From Pirellulales bacterium (lineage in GTDB: Bacteria > Planctomycetota > Planctomycetia > Pirellulales > Thermoguttaceae), in the NCBI GenBank assembly GCA_016928165.1, contig JAFGLH010000025.1:1-45522 (forward strand): a stretch of 45,522 bases of DNA, written 5' to 3'. Position numbers and translations under genes: made by a program. The notes under the pieces are model-generated. The model saw nothing but the letters and a program-made list of their open reading frames with translations, did no database searches and had not been told where the DNA came from. Of the stretch, positions 1 to 7,312 are shown one piece after another. How positions within the stretch are numbered: the first letter of the stretch is position 1; each line of letters opens with the position of its first letter.

Positions 1-1
1 C

Positions 2-139
2 GACTTCGGCGAGATCGTCTTCAACCTGATCCGCGTCGGACAGATGCGAAAGACCCCTTCCGATGCGCGTGTGGACTTCGACGACATCTTCGACTTCGAT
101 GTGGCTTTTCGGCAGGAGTTTAAGATTGTACCGAAGTAG
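2..139 (+). CDS. C-terminal end of a Minf_1886 family (TIGR04138-like) protein
   Basis: The window opens inside a reading frame that ends at TAG 137-139; 45 residues are visible, starting DFGEIVFNLIRVGQM and ending FRQEFKIVPK. The pattern DFGEIVFN, then GxMxKT, then DFDDxxDFDxAFR matches, from memory, the C-terminus of the Minf_1886 family restricted to planctomycetes and verrucomicrobia, whose function is unknown. The start lies outside the window, so length and upstream context cannot be judged. The gene is followed within four bases by a 9-bp tandem array. The family call rests on a short stretch and would need a profile search. Confidence 0.6.
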   Translation, partial: DFGEIVFNLIRVGQMRKTPSDARVDFDDIFDFDVAFRQEFKIVPK

Positions 140-143
140 GAGA

Positions 144-199
144 GGTGTGAAGGGTGTGAAGGGTGTGAAGGGTGTGAAGGGTGTGAAGGGTGTGAAGGG
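144..199. repeat. 9-bp tandem array, left flank of the four-helix-bundle gene
   Basis: Six exact copies of GGTGTGAAG (144-197) plus a partial copy. The array begins just after the upstream stop codon and runs up to the TAA of the minus-strand four-helix-bundle gene, whose stop codon starts at base 200. The same 9-bp motif, in the opposite orientation, forms the array at 716-796. Confidence 0.95.
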
Positions 200-694
200 T
201 TAGGATTGACGGTTTTTGGATTTATTTATGTTGACCAATTGCACCGCGCGAAGAGTTTGCAGACGCTCCTCTCGGGCCTCGACTTCCATCCGCCGAGGTC
301 GATTCCGCTTCTCGCCCTTGTAGCCCGACTTCTGTAAATGGGCAATGAAGTTGGAGATCATCCCGCTCGTGCGACGGGCAAGATCGTGTAAACGCGCGTG
401 ATCTTCGGCTCGAATGTAGCTCTGGTCGCAGGCGATACTCAATTGCGCACGAACTTCTCCGCATGATCCCTTGGCGACGTACAGAAATTGTATGAATTCG
501 GTCGTTTCGCCGCGTTCAAAACCTTCGGCGATATTTGACATAATCGAAACGGCGGCGCGGCGGATTTGATCGACTAAGCCTCTATCCCGCGCAAACGCTC
601 CCTCTCTTGTCAGGGAATAGATATCATTCGTCAATTCCCTTGCCCGTTGATAAATATGCAACTCCTCAAACGATCTGGCAGCCTTTTCGGTCAT
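200..694 (-). CDS. Four-helix-bundle protein (IVP / TIGR02436, Avd-like fold)
   Basis: The 164-residue product matches the 23S rRNA intervening-sequence protein family: SFEELHIYQRARELTNDIY near residue 8, then QIRRAAVSIMSNIAEGFERG at about 43-62, then TEFIQFLYVAKGSCGEVRAQL at about 65-85, and a last helix to about 123. These proteins form small helical pentamers in known structures and resemble the Avd accessory protein of diversity-generating retroelements; their cellular role is unclear. Residues after about 125 are a highly charged tail longer than the family norm. The ATG at 694-692 is preceded by GGGAGG at 701-706, a strong ribosome binding site. The gene sits between inverted 9-bp arrays, with no 23S rRNA or reverse transcriptase nearby, so it is not in its classical setting. 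Confidence 0.88.
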   Translation of the reverse strand: MTEKAARSFEELHIYQRARELTNDIYSLTREGAFARDRGLVDQIRRAAVSIMSNIAEGFERGETTEFIQFLYVAKGSCGEVRAQLSIACDQSYIRAEDHARLHDLARRTSGMISNFIAHLQKSGYKGEKRNRPRRMEVEAREERLQTLRAVQLVNINKSKNRQS

Positions 695-715
695 ATTAAA
701 CCTCCCGTCATACCT

Positions 716-796
716 TTCTCACCCTTCTCACCCTTCTCACCCTTCACGCCCTTCACGCCCTTCACGCCCTTCACGCCCTTCTCACCCTTCTCACCC
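716..796. repeat. 9-bp tandem array, right flank of the four-helix-bundle gene
   Basis: Nine contiguous 9-bp units: three TTCTCACCC, four TTCACGCCC, two TTCTCACCC. On the minus strand these read GGGTGAGAA and GGGCGTGAA, close relatives of the GGGTGTGAA unit at 144-199, so the two arrays form an inverted pair around the four-helix-bundle gene. The last unit contains the stop codon of the anti-sigma gene (791-793). Confidence 0.95.
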
Positions 797-1183
797 CAAA
801 TACCCCGCGCTGGACTGAAAAAACTTCCGTCGGCGGCGATGCACTTCCGGGTCCGCGTCGGGCCGTTTCGATTGCAGATCGGCCATGTTCGCCCGGCAGA
901 AGCGGCAGCCGACCACGGCGACGTGGAACTCGATATAGGAGGCGTGGTCTTTATCCAGCTTGCCTGCCAGATAGTTTTCCAACTGCTCGCGAGTGGGACA
1001 GCTAAGCCGGCGACTTCGCCAGATTTCGCCCAGCGAATGTACGCCCGCGCCGCGCCGCGCATTGATCGACGCCAGTTGTTCGATCAGCGTCCGGTCTTTG
1101 CGGGCGGCTTTTTCAATGCGGGCCATCTCATCGGGCGGCAGCGCCTCGTCGAGATATGCTTCCAAGTCGGAGGTGCGGAACAT
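791..1183 (-). CDS. Putative zinc-binding anti-sigma factor
   Basis: This 130-residue protein starts 18 bases after the stop of the ECF sigma gene on the same strand, the usual position for a cognate anti-sigma factor. It carries H87, C93 and C96 in the spacing HxxxxxCxxC, plus C62, which resembles the zinc-binding anti-sigma (ZAS/zf-HC2) motif. No membrane segment follows, so it would be a soluble regulator or one that acts through another sensor. The C-terminus ends inside the 9-bp array at 716-796; the final GYLG and the stop may have been created by array expansion. No strong ribosome binding site precedes the ATG, which fits coupling to the sigma gene. The pairing is inferred from position and the Cys/His pattern. 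Confidence 0.65.
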   Translation of the reverse strand: MFRTSDLEAYLDEALPPDEMARIEKAARKDRTLIEQLASINARRGAGVHSLGEIWRSRRLSCPTREQLENYLAGKLDKDHASYIEFHVAVVGCRFCRANMADLQSKRPDADPEVHRRRRKFFQSSAGYLG

Positions 1184-1201
1184 GGCGGCTAGTCGATTAT
1201 C

Positions 1202-1840
1202 CTATTGATACAATTCCGGGAAAATATCCACCGGCAAGTTTTGCGACCGGACGGCCGCGCGCAGCTTTGCGAGGAACTCGAACTTGTAATTGGCGACCGT
1301 CTGCTCGGCGATGCGGAGTTTGGCGGCCGTCTCCTTGTTGGACCGGCCGCGGACGAACAACAGTTCGAGGCAGCGGAGCCGGTCCCATTGGCCGCGACGG
1401 CGGAAATGATCGATCTGGTCGGCGACGGCTTTGGCCACCGCGTCCCGCTCGATGCGGCGCCGCTCGGCGCTGCGTGCGATGCTGCTTGCCGGCCGCGCGC
1501 CGCCGACCGGCTCCCAACCGCTCGCCTCGCTGCCCGGCGGGACCAACGGCAGTGTCGGCCTGCGTCCTTCGCGGCGGAGGTGGTCGGTCAACTTGTGCGC
1601 GGCGATGGAAAACAAATACCCTTCCAGCGGCCGGCGCCGGTCGAAGTTCGGCAGGCTTGTGAGGAAGCCGATGAACGTCTCTTGCACGATGTCCTCGGCG
1701 GTCGCTTTGTTGCGCGTGCGGCCCTCGACGTATGCCAGCAGCCGCCCCTCGAATTGCCCGATCAGTTCGCCCCACGCCTCGGCGCTCCGTTGGCAGATGC
1801 GGCTGACCAGCGAGGCATCGGTTCGAGCGGAAGAGGACAT
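1202..1840 (-). CDS. ECF-type RNA polymerase sigma factor
   Basis: The 212-residue product has the two sigma-70 core regions of an ECF factor: region 2 around residues 20-95 (DIVQETFIGFL, then FDRRRPLEGYLFSIAAHK) and region 4 around 155-200 (LELLFVRGRSNKETAAKL, a helix-turn-helix, followed by VANYKFEFLAKL). Between them is a Pro/Gly/Ala-rich linker of about 40 residues. It would direct RNA polymerase to a small regulon, held in check by the protein encoded 18 bases downstream. Planctomycetes carry many such factors; which signal this one answers cannot be read from the sequence. The upstream 150 bases (1841-1987) show no gene and presumably hold its promoter. Confidence 0.9.
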   Translation of the reverse strand: MSSSARTDASLVSRICQRSAEAWGELIGQFEGRLLAYVEGRTRNKATAEDIVQETFIGFLTSLPNFDRRRPLEGYLFSIAAHKLTDHLRREGRRPTLPLVPPGSEASGWEPVGGARPASSIARSAERRRIERDAVAKAVADQIDHFRRRGQWDRLRCLELLFVRGRSNKETAAKLRIAEQTVANYKFEFLAKLRAAVRSQNLPVDIFPELYQ

Positions 1841-1987
1841 GTAAAGATCCCCGAAATGGCGGCCGAAAACCTATGGAATCGCACAATCCGACCGGCCTGT
1901 CAAGGGCTTTCGCATACCTGCCGCATTCCGCGGGATATGGTCGTCGGCCTATTGAATACGGCCCGATTCTGTGATAAAAATCCCTCG

Positions 1988-2093
1988 TAACCGTTCACAG
2001 GGGACTGTCCCACTCGGCGGTGAAGGGGACAGGCACATTTTTCGCCCTTGAAAGGGCGAAAAAATGAGCCAGTCCCCTGCCCGTGAATGGTTA
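1988..2093. repeat. 106-bp palindromic dispersed element (REP/MITE-like)
   Basis: The ends are imperfect inverted repeats: TAACCGTTCAC then GGGGACTG on the left (1988-2007) and CAGTCCCCTG then GTGAATGGTTA on the right (2070-2093). Inside are two further hairpins: CTGTCCC (2005-2011) with GGGACAG (2026-2032), and TTTTTCGCCCTT with AAGGGCGAAAAA centred near 2050. The GGGGACAGGCAC and GAGCCAGTCCCC style motifs resemble repeats I know from other planctomycete and deltaproteobacterial genomes. It lies in the 316-base gap between the sigma gene and tdh. Nothing else is evident in that gap apart from the tdh ribosome binding site. Confidence 0.8.
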
Positions 2094-2156
2094 CAATCCC
2101 TCTTTATAGCGAATCGCCGCTGCTTATACAGGCATACAACAAAACGGGAGAAGAGA

Positions 2157-3107
2157 ATGGAGAAGATATTGGTGACGGGCGCCGTCGGACAGATCGGCTC
2201 GGAATTGACGATGGCCTTGCGCGAGAGATTCGGTTCGAACAACGTGGTGGCCGGCGGACGCAAAACCAAACCCAGCCCCGAGTTGCGCGATTCGGGGCCG
2301 TTCGAGATCGTCGATTGCACCGACGCGGCGGCGGTCGCGAAAACGGTCGAGAAGCACAAAATTGATGCGATATATCATTTGGCCGCCATCCTCTCGGCCG
2401 TCGCCGAGGCCAATCCGCAACTGGCCTGGAAGGTGAACATCGACGGCCTGTACAACGTGTTGGAGGTCGCCCGGGAACACAAGTGCGCGGTCTTCGTGCC
2501 CAGCTCGATCGGCGCCTTCGGTCCCTCGACCCCGCCGGACGGCACGCCGCAGGACACGATCCAGCGGCCCAACACCATGTACGGCGTCACCAAGGTGGCC
2601 GGCGAGTTGCTCTGCGACTATTACCACAAGCGATTCGGCGTCGATACGCGCGGCGTGCGCTACCCCGGCATCATCTCCAACGTGACGCTGCCCGGCGGCG
2701 GCACGACCGATTACGCCGTGGAAATTTTTTACGAGGCCATCAAGCAGGGCAAGTATACCTGCTGTCTAAAGGCGGGCACGAAGCTCGACATGATGTACAT
2801 GCCCGACGCCATAAAGGCCGCCATCGACCTGATGGAAGCCGACCCGGCGAGGCTCAAGCACCGCAACGCCTTCAACGTGACGGCGATGAGTTTCGACCCC
2901 GAAGAGATCGCCGCGGAAGTAAAGAAGCTCGTCCCGAACTTCACCATGACTTACGATGTGGACCCGGTGCGGCAGGCGATCGCCGACAGTTGGCCCAATT
3001 ACATGGACGACGGCGCAGCCCGCGAAGAATGGGGCTGGAACCCCGAATACGATTTGACGACCATGGCCAAGGACATGATCGAGGTGCTGTCGAAGAAGCT
3101 TGCTTGA
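2157..3107 (+). CDS. tdh: L-threonine 3-dehydrogenase, SDR (UDP-galactose-epimerase-like) type
   Basis: This 316-residue NAD-dependent enzyme oxidises L-threonine to 2-amino-3-ketobutyrate in the cytoplasm. It has the Rossmann motif GAVGQIG (8-14), the SDR catalytic pair Y142 and K146 in YGVTK, the PSSIGAFG stretch, and the C-terminal W-N-Y/W-G-W-N-P pattern of the extended-SDR threonine dehydrogenases. It is not the zinc-dependent alcohol-dehydrogenase type of E. coli. The frame is open further upstream, but the ATG at 2157 is chosen because the family starts at MEKILVTGA and GGGAG lies at 2146-2150. The next gene, kbl, consumes its unstable product, so the two form a threonine-to-glycine pair. 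Confidence 0.95.
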   Translation: MEKILVTGAVGQIGSELTMALRERFGSNNVVAGGRKTKPSPELRDSGPFEIVDCTDAAAVAKTVEKHKIDAIYHLAAILSAVAEANPQLAWKVNIDGLYNVLEVAREHKCAVFVPSSIGAFGPSTPPDGTPQDTIQRPNTMYGVTKVAGELLCDYYHKRFGVDTRGVRYPGIISNVTLPGGGTTDYAVEIFYEAIKQGKYTCCLKAGTKLDMMYMPDAIKAAIDLMEADPARLKHRNAFNVTAMSFDPEEIAAEVKKLVPNFTMTYDVDPVRQAIADSWPNYMDDGAAREEWGWNPEYDLTTMAKDMIEVLSKKLA

Positions 3108-3122
3108 TATTTTTAAGAAAAG

Positions 3123-3225
3123 CCCCCTCTCCCTCTGGGAGCGGGTTAGGGCGAGTGCGGAGTTGGATTGAATATCAATAGTTGAAATAGCCCTCACCCC
3201 CGGCCCCTCTCCCAAAGGGAGAGGG
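3123..3225. repeat. CCCTCTCCC-type inverted-repeat element between tdh and kbl
   Basis: Left arm 3123-3160 begins with CCCCTCTCCCTCTGGGAG; right arm 3187-3225 ends with CCCCTCTCCCAAAGGGAG and has its own small hairpin. The arms are imperfect inverted repeats separated by an AT-richer centre. A second copy in the opposite orientation is seen at about 16012-16125. It is intra-operonic if tdh and kbl are co-transcribed. Confidence 0.8.
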
Positions 3226-3276
3226 AAGAAGAATGCAAACCAGTTCAAACAAACCACATATCAAGAAGAGGTCGCA

Positions 3277-4503
3277 ATGCCATCCGCCAAATTAGAAAAA
3301 GTGCTCAACGCATCGATCGAGGAACGTCGCACCAAGGGAACGCTCAAAGGGGCCGAGGTCGTCATCGCCGGCGTCAAGCAGCCCGTGGGCGAAAAGGGTT
3401 ATCGCTACTTGCTGGAAGGCTACGGCGGCAAAGAGTTTCTTAAGATGAACGCCAATTCCTACCTGGGCATGCCCCTGCGGCCCGACATTATCGCCGCCGA
3501 GGAGGAAGCCTGCCGGAAGTACGGCGCCGGCCCCGGAGCGGTGCGGTTCATCAACGGCACTTTCAAGCCGCACGTCGAACTGGAAAAGAAGCTGGCCCGC
3601 TTCCACAACCGCGAGGCCTGCCAGATATTCAGCTCGGCCTACGCCACCATGATCGGCACCTTTCCGGCGCTGATCTCCGCCGAAAGCGCGTTGGTCAGCG
3701 ACGAGTTGAACCACAACTGCATCATCAACGCCATCCGCCTCTCGCGCCCCAAGGTCAAGGAAATCTACAAGCACCTCGACGTGGCCGACATGGAGGAGCG
3801 GATCAAGAAAAACATCGGCGAAGTTACTCGGGTAATCATCGTCACCGACGGCATCTTCAGTATGCGCGGCGATTACGCGCCGCTGGATAAAATCGCCGAG
3901 ATCGCCCGCAAATACGACGACCGGTTCCCCGAGGGCGTCGTCGTCATCGTCGACGATTCGCACGGCGTCGGGGCATTTGGCAAGACGGGCCGAGGCGTCG
4001 AGGAATACACCGGCGCCAAGGGAATCGACATCATTATCGGCACCCTGGGCAAGGCGTTCGGCGTCAACGGCGGATACGTCGTCGCCTCGGCGGCGATCAT
4101 CAATTACCTCCGCGAAACGGCGGCCACCTACATCTATTCCAACTCGATCACTCCCTCGGAAGCAAGCGCGGCCGCCAAGGCGCTGGAAATACTCGACGGC
4201 CCCGAAGGCCCCAAGCTGCTCGAAAAGCTCCGCGCGTTGACCAAGCGGTTCGAGACGGGGCTGGTCGAGATGGGCTACGAGATCATCGCCAGCGAGCACC
4301 CGGTCGTGCCGTTAATGGTCCGCGACACGAAGCGGACGGCCGAACTGGTCAAGTTTCTCTTCGACAACGGAGTTTTGGCCACGGGCTTGAACTTCCCCGT
4401 CGTCCCCAAGGGCGACGAGGAAATACGCTTCCAGATTTCGGCCGCCCACACCGAATTCGACATCGACTACGCCCTGGGAGTGCTCGACAAGGCCCGGGGC
4501 TGA
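3277..4503 (+). CDS. kbl: Glycine C-acetyltransferase (2-amino-3-ketobutyrate CoA ligase)
   Basis: The 408-residue product is a fold-type I, PLP-dependent alpha-oxoamine synthase. It cleaves 2-amino-3-ketobutyrate with CoA to glycine and acetyl-CoA, the second step of threonine breakdown started by the neighbouring tdh product. Visible motifs are D226 and H229 in VDDSHGVGAFG, which contact PLP, and the Schiff-base lysine K259 in GTLGKAFGVNGGYV. The C-terminal domain has the family pattern NFPVVP...RFQISAAHT. The length is about ten residues above E. coli Kbl, mostly at the N-terminus. The ATG at 3277 has AGAGG at 3267-3271. The related 8-amino-7-oxononanoate synthases share the fold, but the tdh neighbour decides for Kbl. 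Confidence 0.94.
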   Translation: MPSAKLEKVLNASIEERRTKGTLKGAEVVIAGVKQPVGEKGYRYLLEGYGGKEFLKMNANSYLGMPLRPDIIAAEEEACRKYGAGPGAVRFINGTFKPHVELEKKLARFHNREACQIFSSAYATMIGTFPALISAESALVSDELNHNCIINAIRLSRPKVKEIYKHLDVADMEERIKKNIGEVTRVIIVTDGIFSMRGDYAPLDKIAEIARKYDDRFPEGVVVIVDDSHGVGAFGKTGRGVEEYTGAKGIDIIIGTLGKAFGVNGGYVVASAAIINYLRETAATYIYSNSITPSEASAAAKALEILDGPEGPKLLEKLRALTKRFETGLVEMGYEIIASEHPVVPLMVRDTKRTAELVKFLFDNGVLATGLNFPVVPKGDEEIRFQISAAHTEFDIDYALGVLDKARG

Positions 4504-4553
4504 TAATAAGTAAAACGGAAATCATTCCGATCCGTGGTATTTATATTCCGTCG

Positions 4554-4574
4554 GAACGGATTGAAAATCCGTTC
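4554..4574. repeat. Hairpin of the AACGGATT type upstream of uvrC
   Basis: Perfect 9-bp stem GAACGGATT (4554-4562) and AATCCGTTC (4566-4574) with a GAA loop, flanked by GTCG and TAC. It lies in the 94-base gap between kbl and uvrC. The motif resembles a dispersed planctomycete palindrome known to me; it could also act as a weak terminator for kbl, but no T-run follows. Confidence 0.7.
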
Positions 4575-4597
4575 TACATATTTACCGGCGGCAAAAC

Positions 4598-5947
4598 GTG
4601 TCATCCAAAAAAGCGTTGGCCGAAAAGGTGCGCTCCTTTCCTCGCTCGCCCGGCGTCTATCTGATGAAAGATGAGGCGGGGCGGGTGATCTACGTGGGCA
4701 AGGCGAAGAGCCTCCGCGCACGGGTGGGAAGCTATTTTCTCAAGGCCGCCGCCCAGGACCAGCGCACTGCGAAGCTCGTCGCCGAAATCCGCGACGTCGA
4801 ATACCTAGAAGCCGAGAGCGAGATCGACGCCTTGCTGCTCGAAGCCCGGCTGATTAAGGACATCCTGCCCAAGTTTAACCGCGACCTGCGCGACGCGAAG
4901 ACGTTTCCCTACCTGGAAATCTTCACGCACGAGGATTTTCCCCGCGTCCGTTTCACCCGCGAGCCGCGCCGCCGGGGGACCAAGCTCTACGGCCCGTTCG
5001 GCAATCCGCGTGGGCTGCGCGGGGCGATCCAGGTGTTGCAGAAGATTTTCAAGTTCCGCACCTGCAATTTGGACATCGACGAGAACGATCCCCGCTGGCG
5101 TTGGTTCCGTCCCTGTCTGCTCCATTCGATCGAGCAATGTTCGGCCCCCTGCAACCTGCGGATCTCGAGGGAGGACTACCGAAAAGACGTCCGCCGCCTG
5201 CAACGAGTGCTCGAAGGGGGCAAGAAAACGCTGCTGGCCGAGATGAACGCCGAGATGGCGACCGCAGCGGCGGAACTGCGCTTCGAGGAGGCCGCCCGGT
5301 TGCGCGACGAAATCGAAATGCTCGAATCGCTCGACCAGCGCGGCAAGCTGGAAACGCACGTCCAGCCGGAGGTCTTTCCCATCGACCCGAAGCGCGGGCT
5401 GGCCGGATTGCGAAAGGTGTTGCGGCTGGAAAAAATCCCTCGGGCGATCGAGGGGATCGACATTGCCCACACCGCCGGCACGGACACGGTGGCCTCGGTG
5501 GTTCAGTTTATCGACGGTCTGCCGTTTCGGCCCGGCTACAGGCGGATGCGGATTCGCGGCGTTTCGGGGCCGGATGACACGGCCGCGATATACGAGGCCG
5601 TCGTCCGTCGTTTCCGCCGTCTCGGCGAAGAGGACGAGACGCCGCCGGACGTGTTGCTGATTGACGGCGGTCGCGGCCAGTTAAACGCCGCGTTGAGCGC
5701 CATTGGAGGCTTGTCCGACGGGGGCGCCACTGCTGGCTTGTCCAGCAGTGTCTTCTCCAGTCGCACAAAGATAATCTCACTCGCCAAGCGCGAGGAACTG
5801 GTTTTCACGCCCGACGCCGACGAGCCGTTGCGACTAAGCCGTCACAGCTATGCCTTGCGTCTGTTGCAATACATCCGCGACGAGGCTCATCGTTTTGCTC
5901 AGCATTATCATCATTTGTTGCGGAAGAAATCGCAGTTGGGTGAATGA
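4598..5947 (+). CDS. uvrC: Excinuclease ABC subunit C, short form
   Basis: UvrC makes the two incisions of nucleotide excision repair with UvrAB. Domains in order: GIY-YIG nuclease at 17-47 (GVYLMKDEAG then VIYVGKAKSLRARV); four cysteines C156, C173, C181, C185 matching the Fe-S ligands of UvrC; UVR helix pair at about 224-246; RNase H-like nuclease with D288 (GIDIAHTAG), D356 (LLIDGGRGQ) and H431 (DEAHRFA). The protein ends about 18 residues after H431, at 449 residues, so the C-terminal helix-hairpin-helix pair of E. coli UvrC (610 residues) is absent. Residues 371-390 are an extra loop that contains a DNA palindrome. The start is GTG at 4598 with only a weak GGCGG upstream. uvrA and uvrB are not in the window. 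Confidence 0.94.
   Translation: MSSKKALAEKVRSFPRSPGVYLMKDEAGRVIYVGKAKSLRARVGSYFLKAAAQDQRTAKLVAEIRDVEYLEAESEIDALLLEARLIKDILPKFNRDLRDAKTFPYLEIFTHEDFPRVRFTREPRRRGTKLYGPFGNPRGLRGAIQVLQKIFKFRTCNLDIDENDPRWRWFRPCLLHSIEQCSAPCNLRISREDYRKDVRRLQRVLEGGKKTLLAEMNAEMATAAAELRFEEAARLRDEIEMLESLDQRGKLETHVQPEVFPIDPKRGLAGLRKVLRLEKIPRAIEGIDIAHTAGTDTVASVVQFIDGLPFRPGYRRMRIRGVSGPDDTAAIYEAVVRRFRRLGEEDETPPDVLLIDGGRGQLNAALSAIGGLSDGGATAGLSSSVFSSRTKIISLAKREELVFTPDADEPLRLSRHSYALRLLQYIRDEAHRFAQHYHHLLRKKSQLGE
5728..5750. repeat. Perfect palindrome inside uvrC
   Basis: CACTGCTGG (5728-5736), a 5-base loop CTTGT, and CCAGCAGTG (5742-5750). It lies in frame in uvrC and encodes residues about 377-385 of a loop between the IDGGRGQLNAALSAI and IISLAKRE strands. 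The motif resembles a repeat that is usually intergenic in planctomycetes. Confidence 0.9.
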
Positions 5948-6028
5948 GGGTAGAGAGGAGAGTGGAGAGTGGAGAGAGGTTGGGGTGGCAGTTGAACTGT
6001 CACCCCAACATGGCTGCATGCCGCTTGT
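5948..6028 (-). repeat. Composite repeat: 7-bp array plus GGGG hairpin (copy 1)
   Basis: Read on the minus strand this is a CAAGCGG motif (6022-6028), a GCCATG box, a 14-bp hairpin (5980-5993 with 5995-6008, one mismatch) and then a short 7-bp array (GGAGAGT units at 5957-5977 on the plus strand). The order and much of the sequence match the element at 20140-20265. It lies between the convergent uvrC and metallo-hydrolase genes. Confidence 0.85.
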
Positions 6029-6117
6029 GGTTTCACGGCATTGCTTTATATTGTAAACGACATTAGTATCCGTCAGACGAGCTGACAAGATGATCTACCA
6101 AGGAATCACTGACGCGG

Positions 6118-6264
6118 ATGAAACTGACTTCGTTTCGCCGGAAAGATCAGATGCATTTGCTCAACATGATCGACGTCGGCCTGATCGACGCCTCGTGGTT
6201 AGGCCGTTTTCCGCCGGAATTGTCCGCACGATTAAAAGAACTGCTGGACAATCCGGAAGGCTGA
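6118..6264 (+). pseudogene. Remnant, C-terminal end of a nucleotidyltransferase-type protein
   Basis: A 48-codon stretch beginning MKLTSFRRKDQ, continuing through IDVGLID and ending ELLDNPEG before TGA 6262-6264. From memory this matches the C-terminal end of planctomycete nucleotidyltransferase (AbiEii/MNT-like) proteins, where the pattern is MKLTxFRxKDxVHLxDMIxVGLIDxxW...LPPELAxRLxxLLD. The frame is stopped at 6091-6093, and no nucleotidyltransferase core (GSxxxxD) lies upstream, so only the tail remains. It would be a decayed or truncated gene left beside the repeat element at 5948-6028. Without a search the assignment is moderate. Confidence 0.45.
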
Positions 6265-6268
6265 TGTT

Positions 6269-6946
6269 TTACAACCCCGCATACGGATTGCTCCGCTTCT
6301 CTTCGCCGACGGTCGTTGCCGGGCCGTGGCCGGGGAGAAGGATCGTGTCGTCGGACAACGTGAACAGCTTTGAATGGATGCCCGAGACGAGCTGCCGGTG
6401 ATCGCCGTCGGGGAAATCGGTCCGGCCGATGCTGCCCGAGAAGATCACGTCGCCGACGAACGCAATCGCCGCAGCGCCGCCTTCGTGGAGAAATACGACG
6501 TGGCCGATCGAATGGCCCGGTATGGCAAGCACCTTGAACTTCAGTCCGGCCGACTCGTAGACGTCGCCGTCTTCGACGGTGGCGTCGGCGGGAGGACTGA
6601 CGAGCGAAATGCCGAAGCCGGCCGAAAGATTTTTTTGGGGGTCGGTCAATTTCTCCGCGTCGCGGGTGCCGATGACCACGGGACACTCGGGCCAACGCTG
6701 CTTTAGCGCGGCGTTGCCGCCGATGTGGTCGCCGTGGCCGTGCGTGTTGAGGACCGCCGCGGGCGTCAAAGCTTGTCGTTCCAAGTGGCCGATGATCTTC
6801 TCGGGTTCCAGACCGGGGTCGATCACCACGCAATCGGCGCGGTCTCCGCGCCGGGCGATATATGTGTTTTGCTCGAATGGAAGGCAAATAATCGTATCGT
6901 ACCGAAAATCGGGCGAACTCACGGAATTGGACTCCTCAAGGGGCAT
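6269..6946 (-). CDS. Metallo-beta-lactamase-fold hydrolase, glyoxalase II-like
   Basis: The 225-residue product has the full binuclear metal site of the superfamily: THGHGDH (H69, H71, D73, H74), PGHSIGH, the metal-bridging D in FVGDVIF, and the final LPGHGP. The spacing and the SGSIGRTDFP stretch fit the short YcbL/hydroxyacylglutathione-hydrolase-like group, cytosolic enzymes that hydrolyse thioesters such as S-lactoylglutathione or act on persulfides; the substrate is not evident. The frame is open to 7117, but the residues upstream of MPLEESNS come from AT-rich DNA without similarity, so the ATG at 6946-6944 is preferred. No Shine-Dalgarno is visible there. It faces uvrC convergently. Confidence 0.82.
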   Translation of the reverse strand: MPLEESNSVSSPDFRYDTIICLPFEQNTYIARRGDRADCVVIDPGLEPEKIIGHLERQALTPAAVLNTHGHGDHIGGNAALKQRWPECPVVIGTRDAEKLTDPQKNLSAGFGISLVSPPADATVEDGDVYESAGLKFKVLAIPGHSIGHVVFLHEGGAAAIAFVGDVIFSGSIGRTDFPDGDHRQLVSGIHSKLFTLSDDTILLPGHGPATTVGEEKRSNPYAGL

Positions 6947-7312
6947 ACGATTGGGTAAAATATAGCGGTTATTGGCGCATATTACATAGAGGGTTATCTC
7001 AACGATTAGGTAAAAGGGCATTGCGAAACTAAACATTGTAATTCCGACAAGAAGATTTTGCGATAAGGTCGAACGGGGAACCATTGGCAAGGAGGGGAAA
7101 TCGCGATATTTTTGCATTGTCGCCCTCTAATCTTGTCACATGTTGCCTATACTAACATCACTAACATTAAGTTTGTGGGACCAAGGGGGGTTGGCATACG
7201 GATTGCTGCCGCCTTAGATGACTTTCAAGGAATCAGATACCGGTGCCGCCCGATCCGCCGCCCACGGTCTGTCTGTCGGCAGCACGGCGATGCCTCACAA
7301 GGAGGATGATTG
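6947..7312. other. Gene-free divergent interval
   Basis: 366 bases between the divergent metallo-hydrolase and DUF1571 genes. It is AT-richer than its surroundings and must hold both promoters; a TATATT at 6960-6965 on the minus strand, close to the hydrolase start, is a candidate -10 without a convincing -35. The only firm signal is AAGGAGG at 7299-7305, the ribosome binding site of the DUF1571 gene. No RNA gene or strong hairpin was seen. Confidence 0.5.

Noticed and set aside
144-796. CRISPR array from tandem repeats
   Set aside because: Units are 9 bp and contiguous with no spacers; no cas genes.
1205-1990. 261-codon plus-strand frame over the sigma gene
   Set aside because: GC-rich antisense shadow; the minus strand has clear sigma regions 2 and 4.
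2064-2156. N-terminal extension of threonine dehydrogenase
   Set aside because: It comes from the palindromic element and has no family similarity; the ATG at 2157 has a ribosome binding site and the expected start MEKILVTGA.
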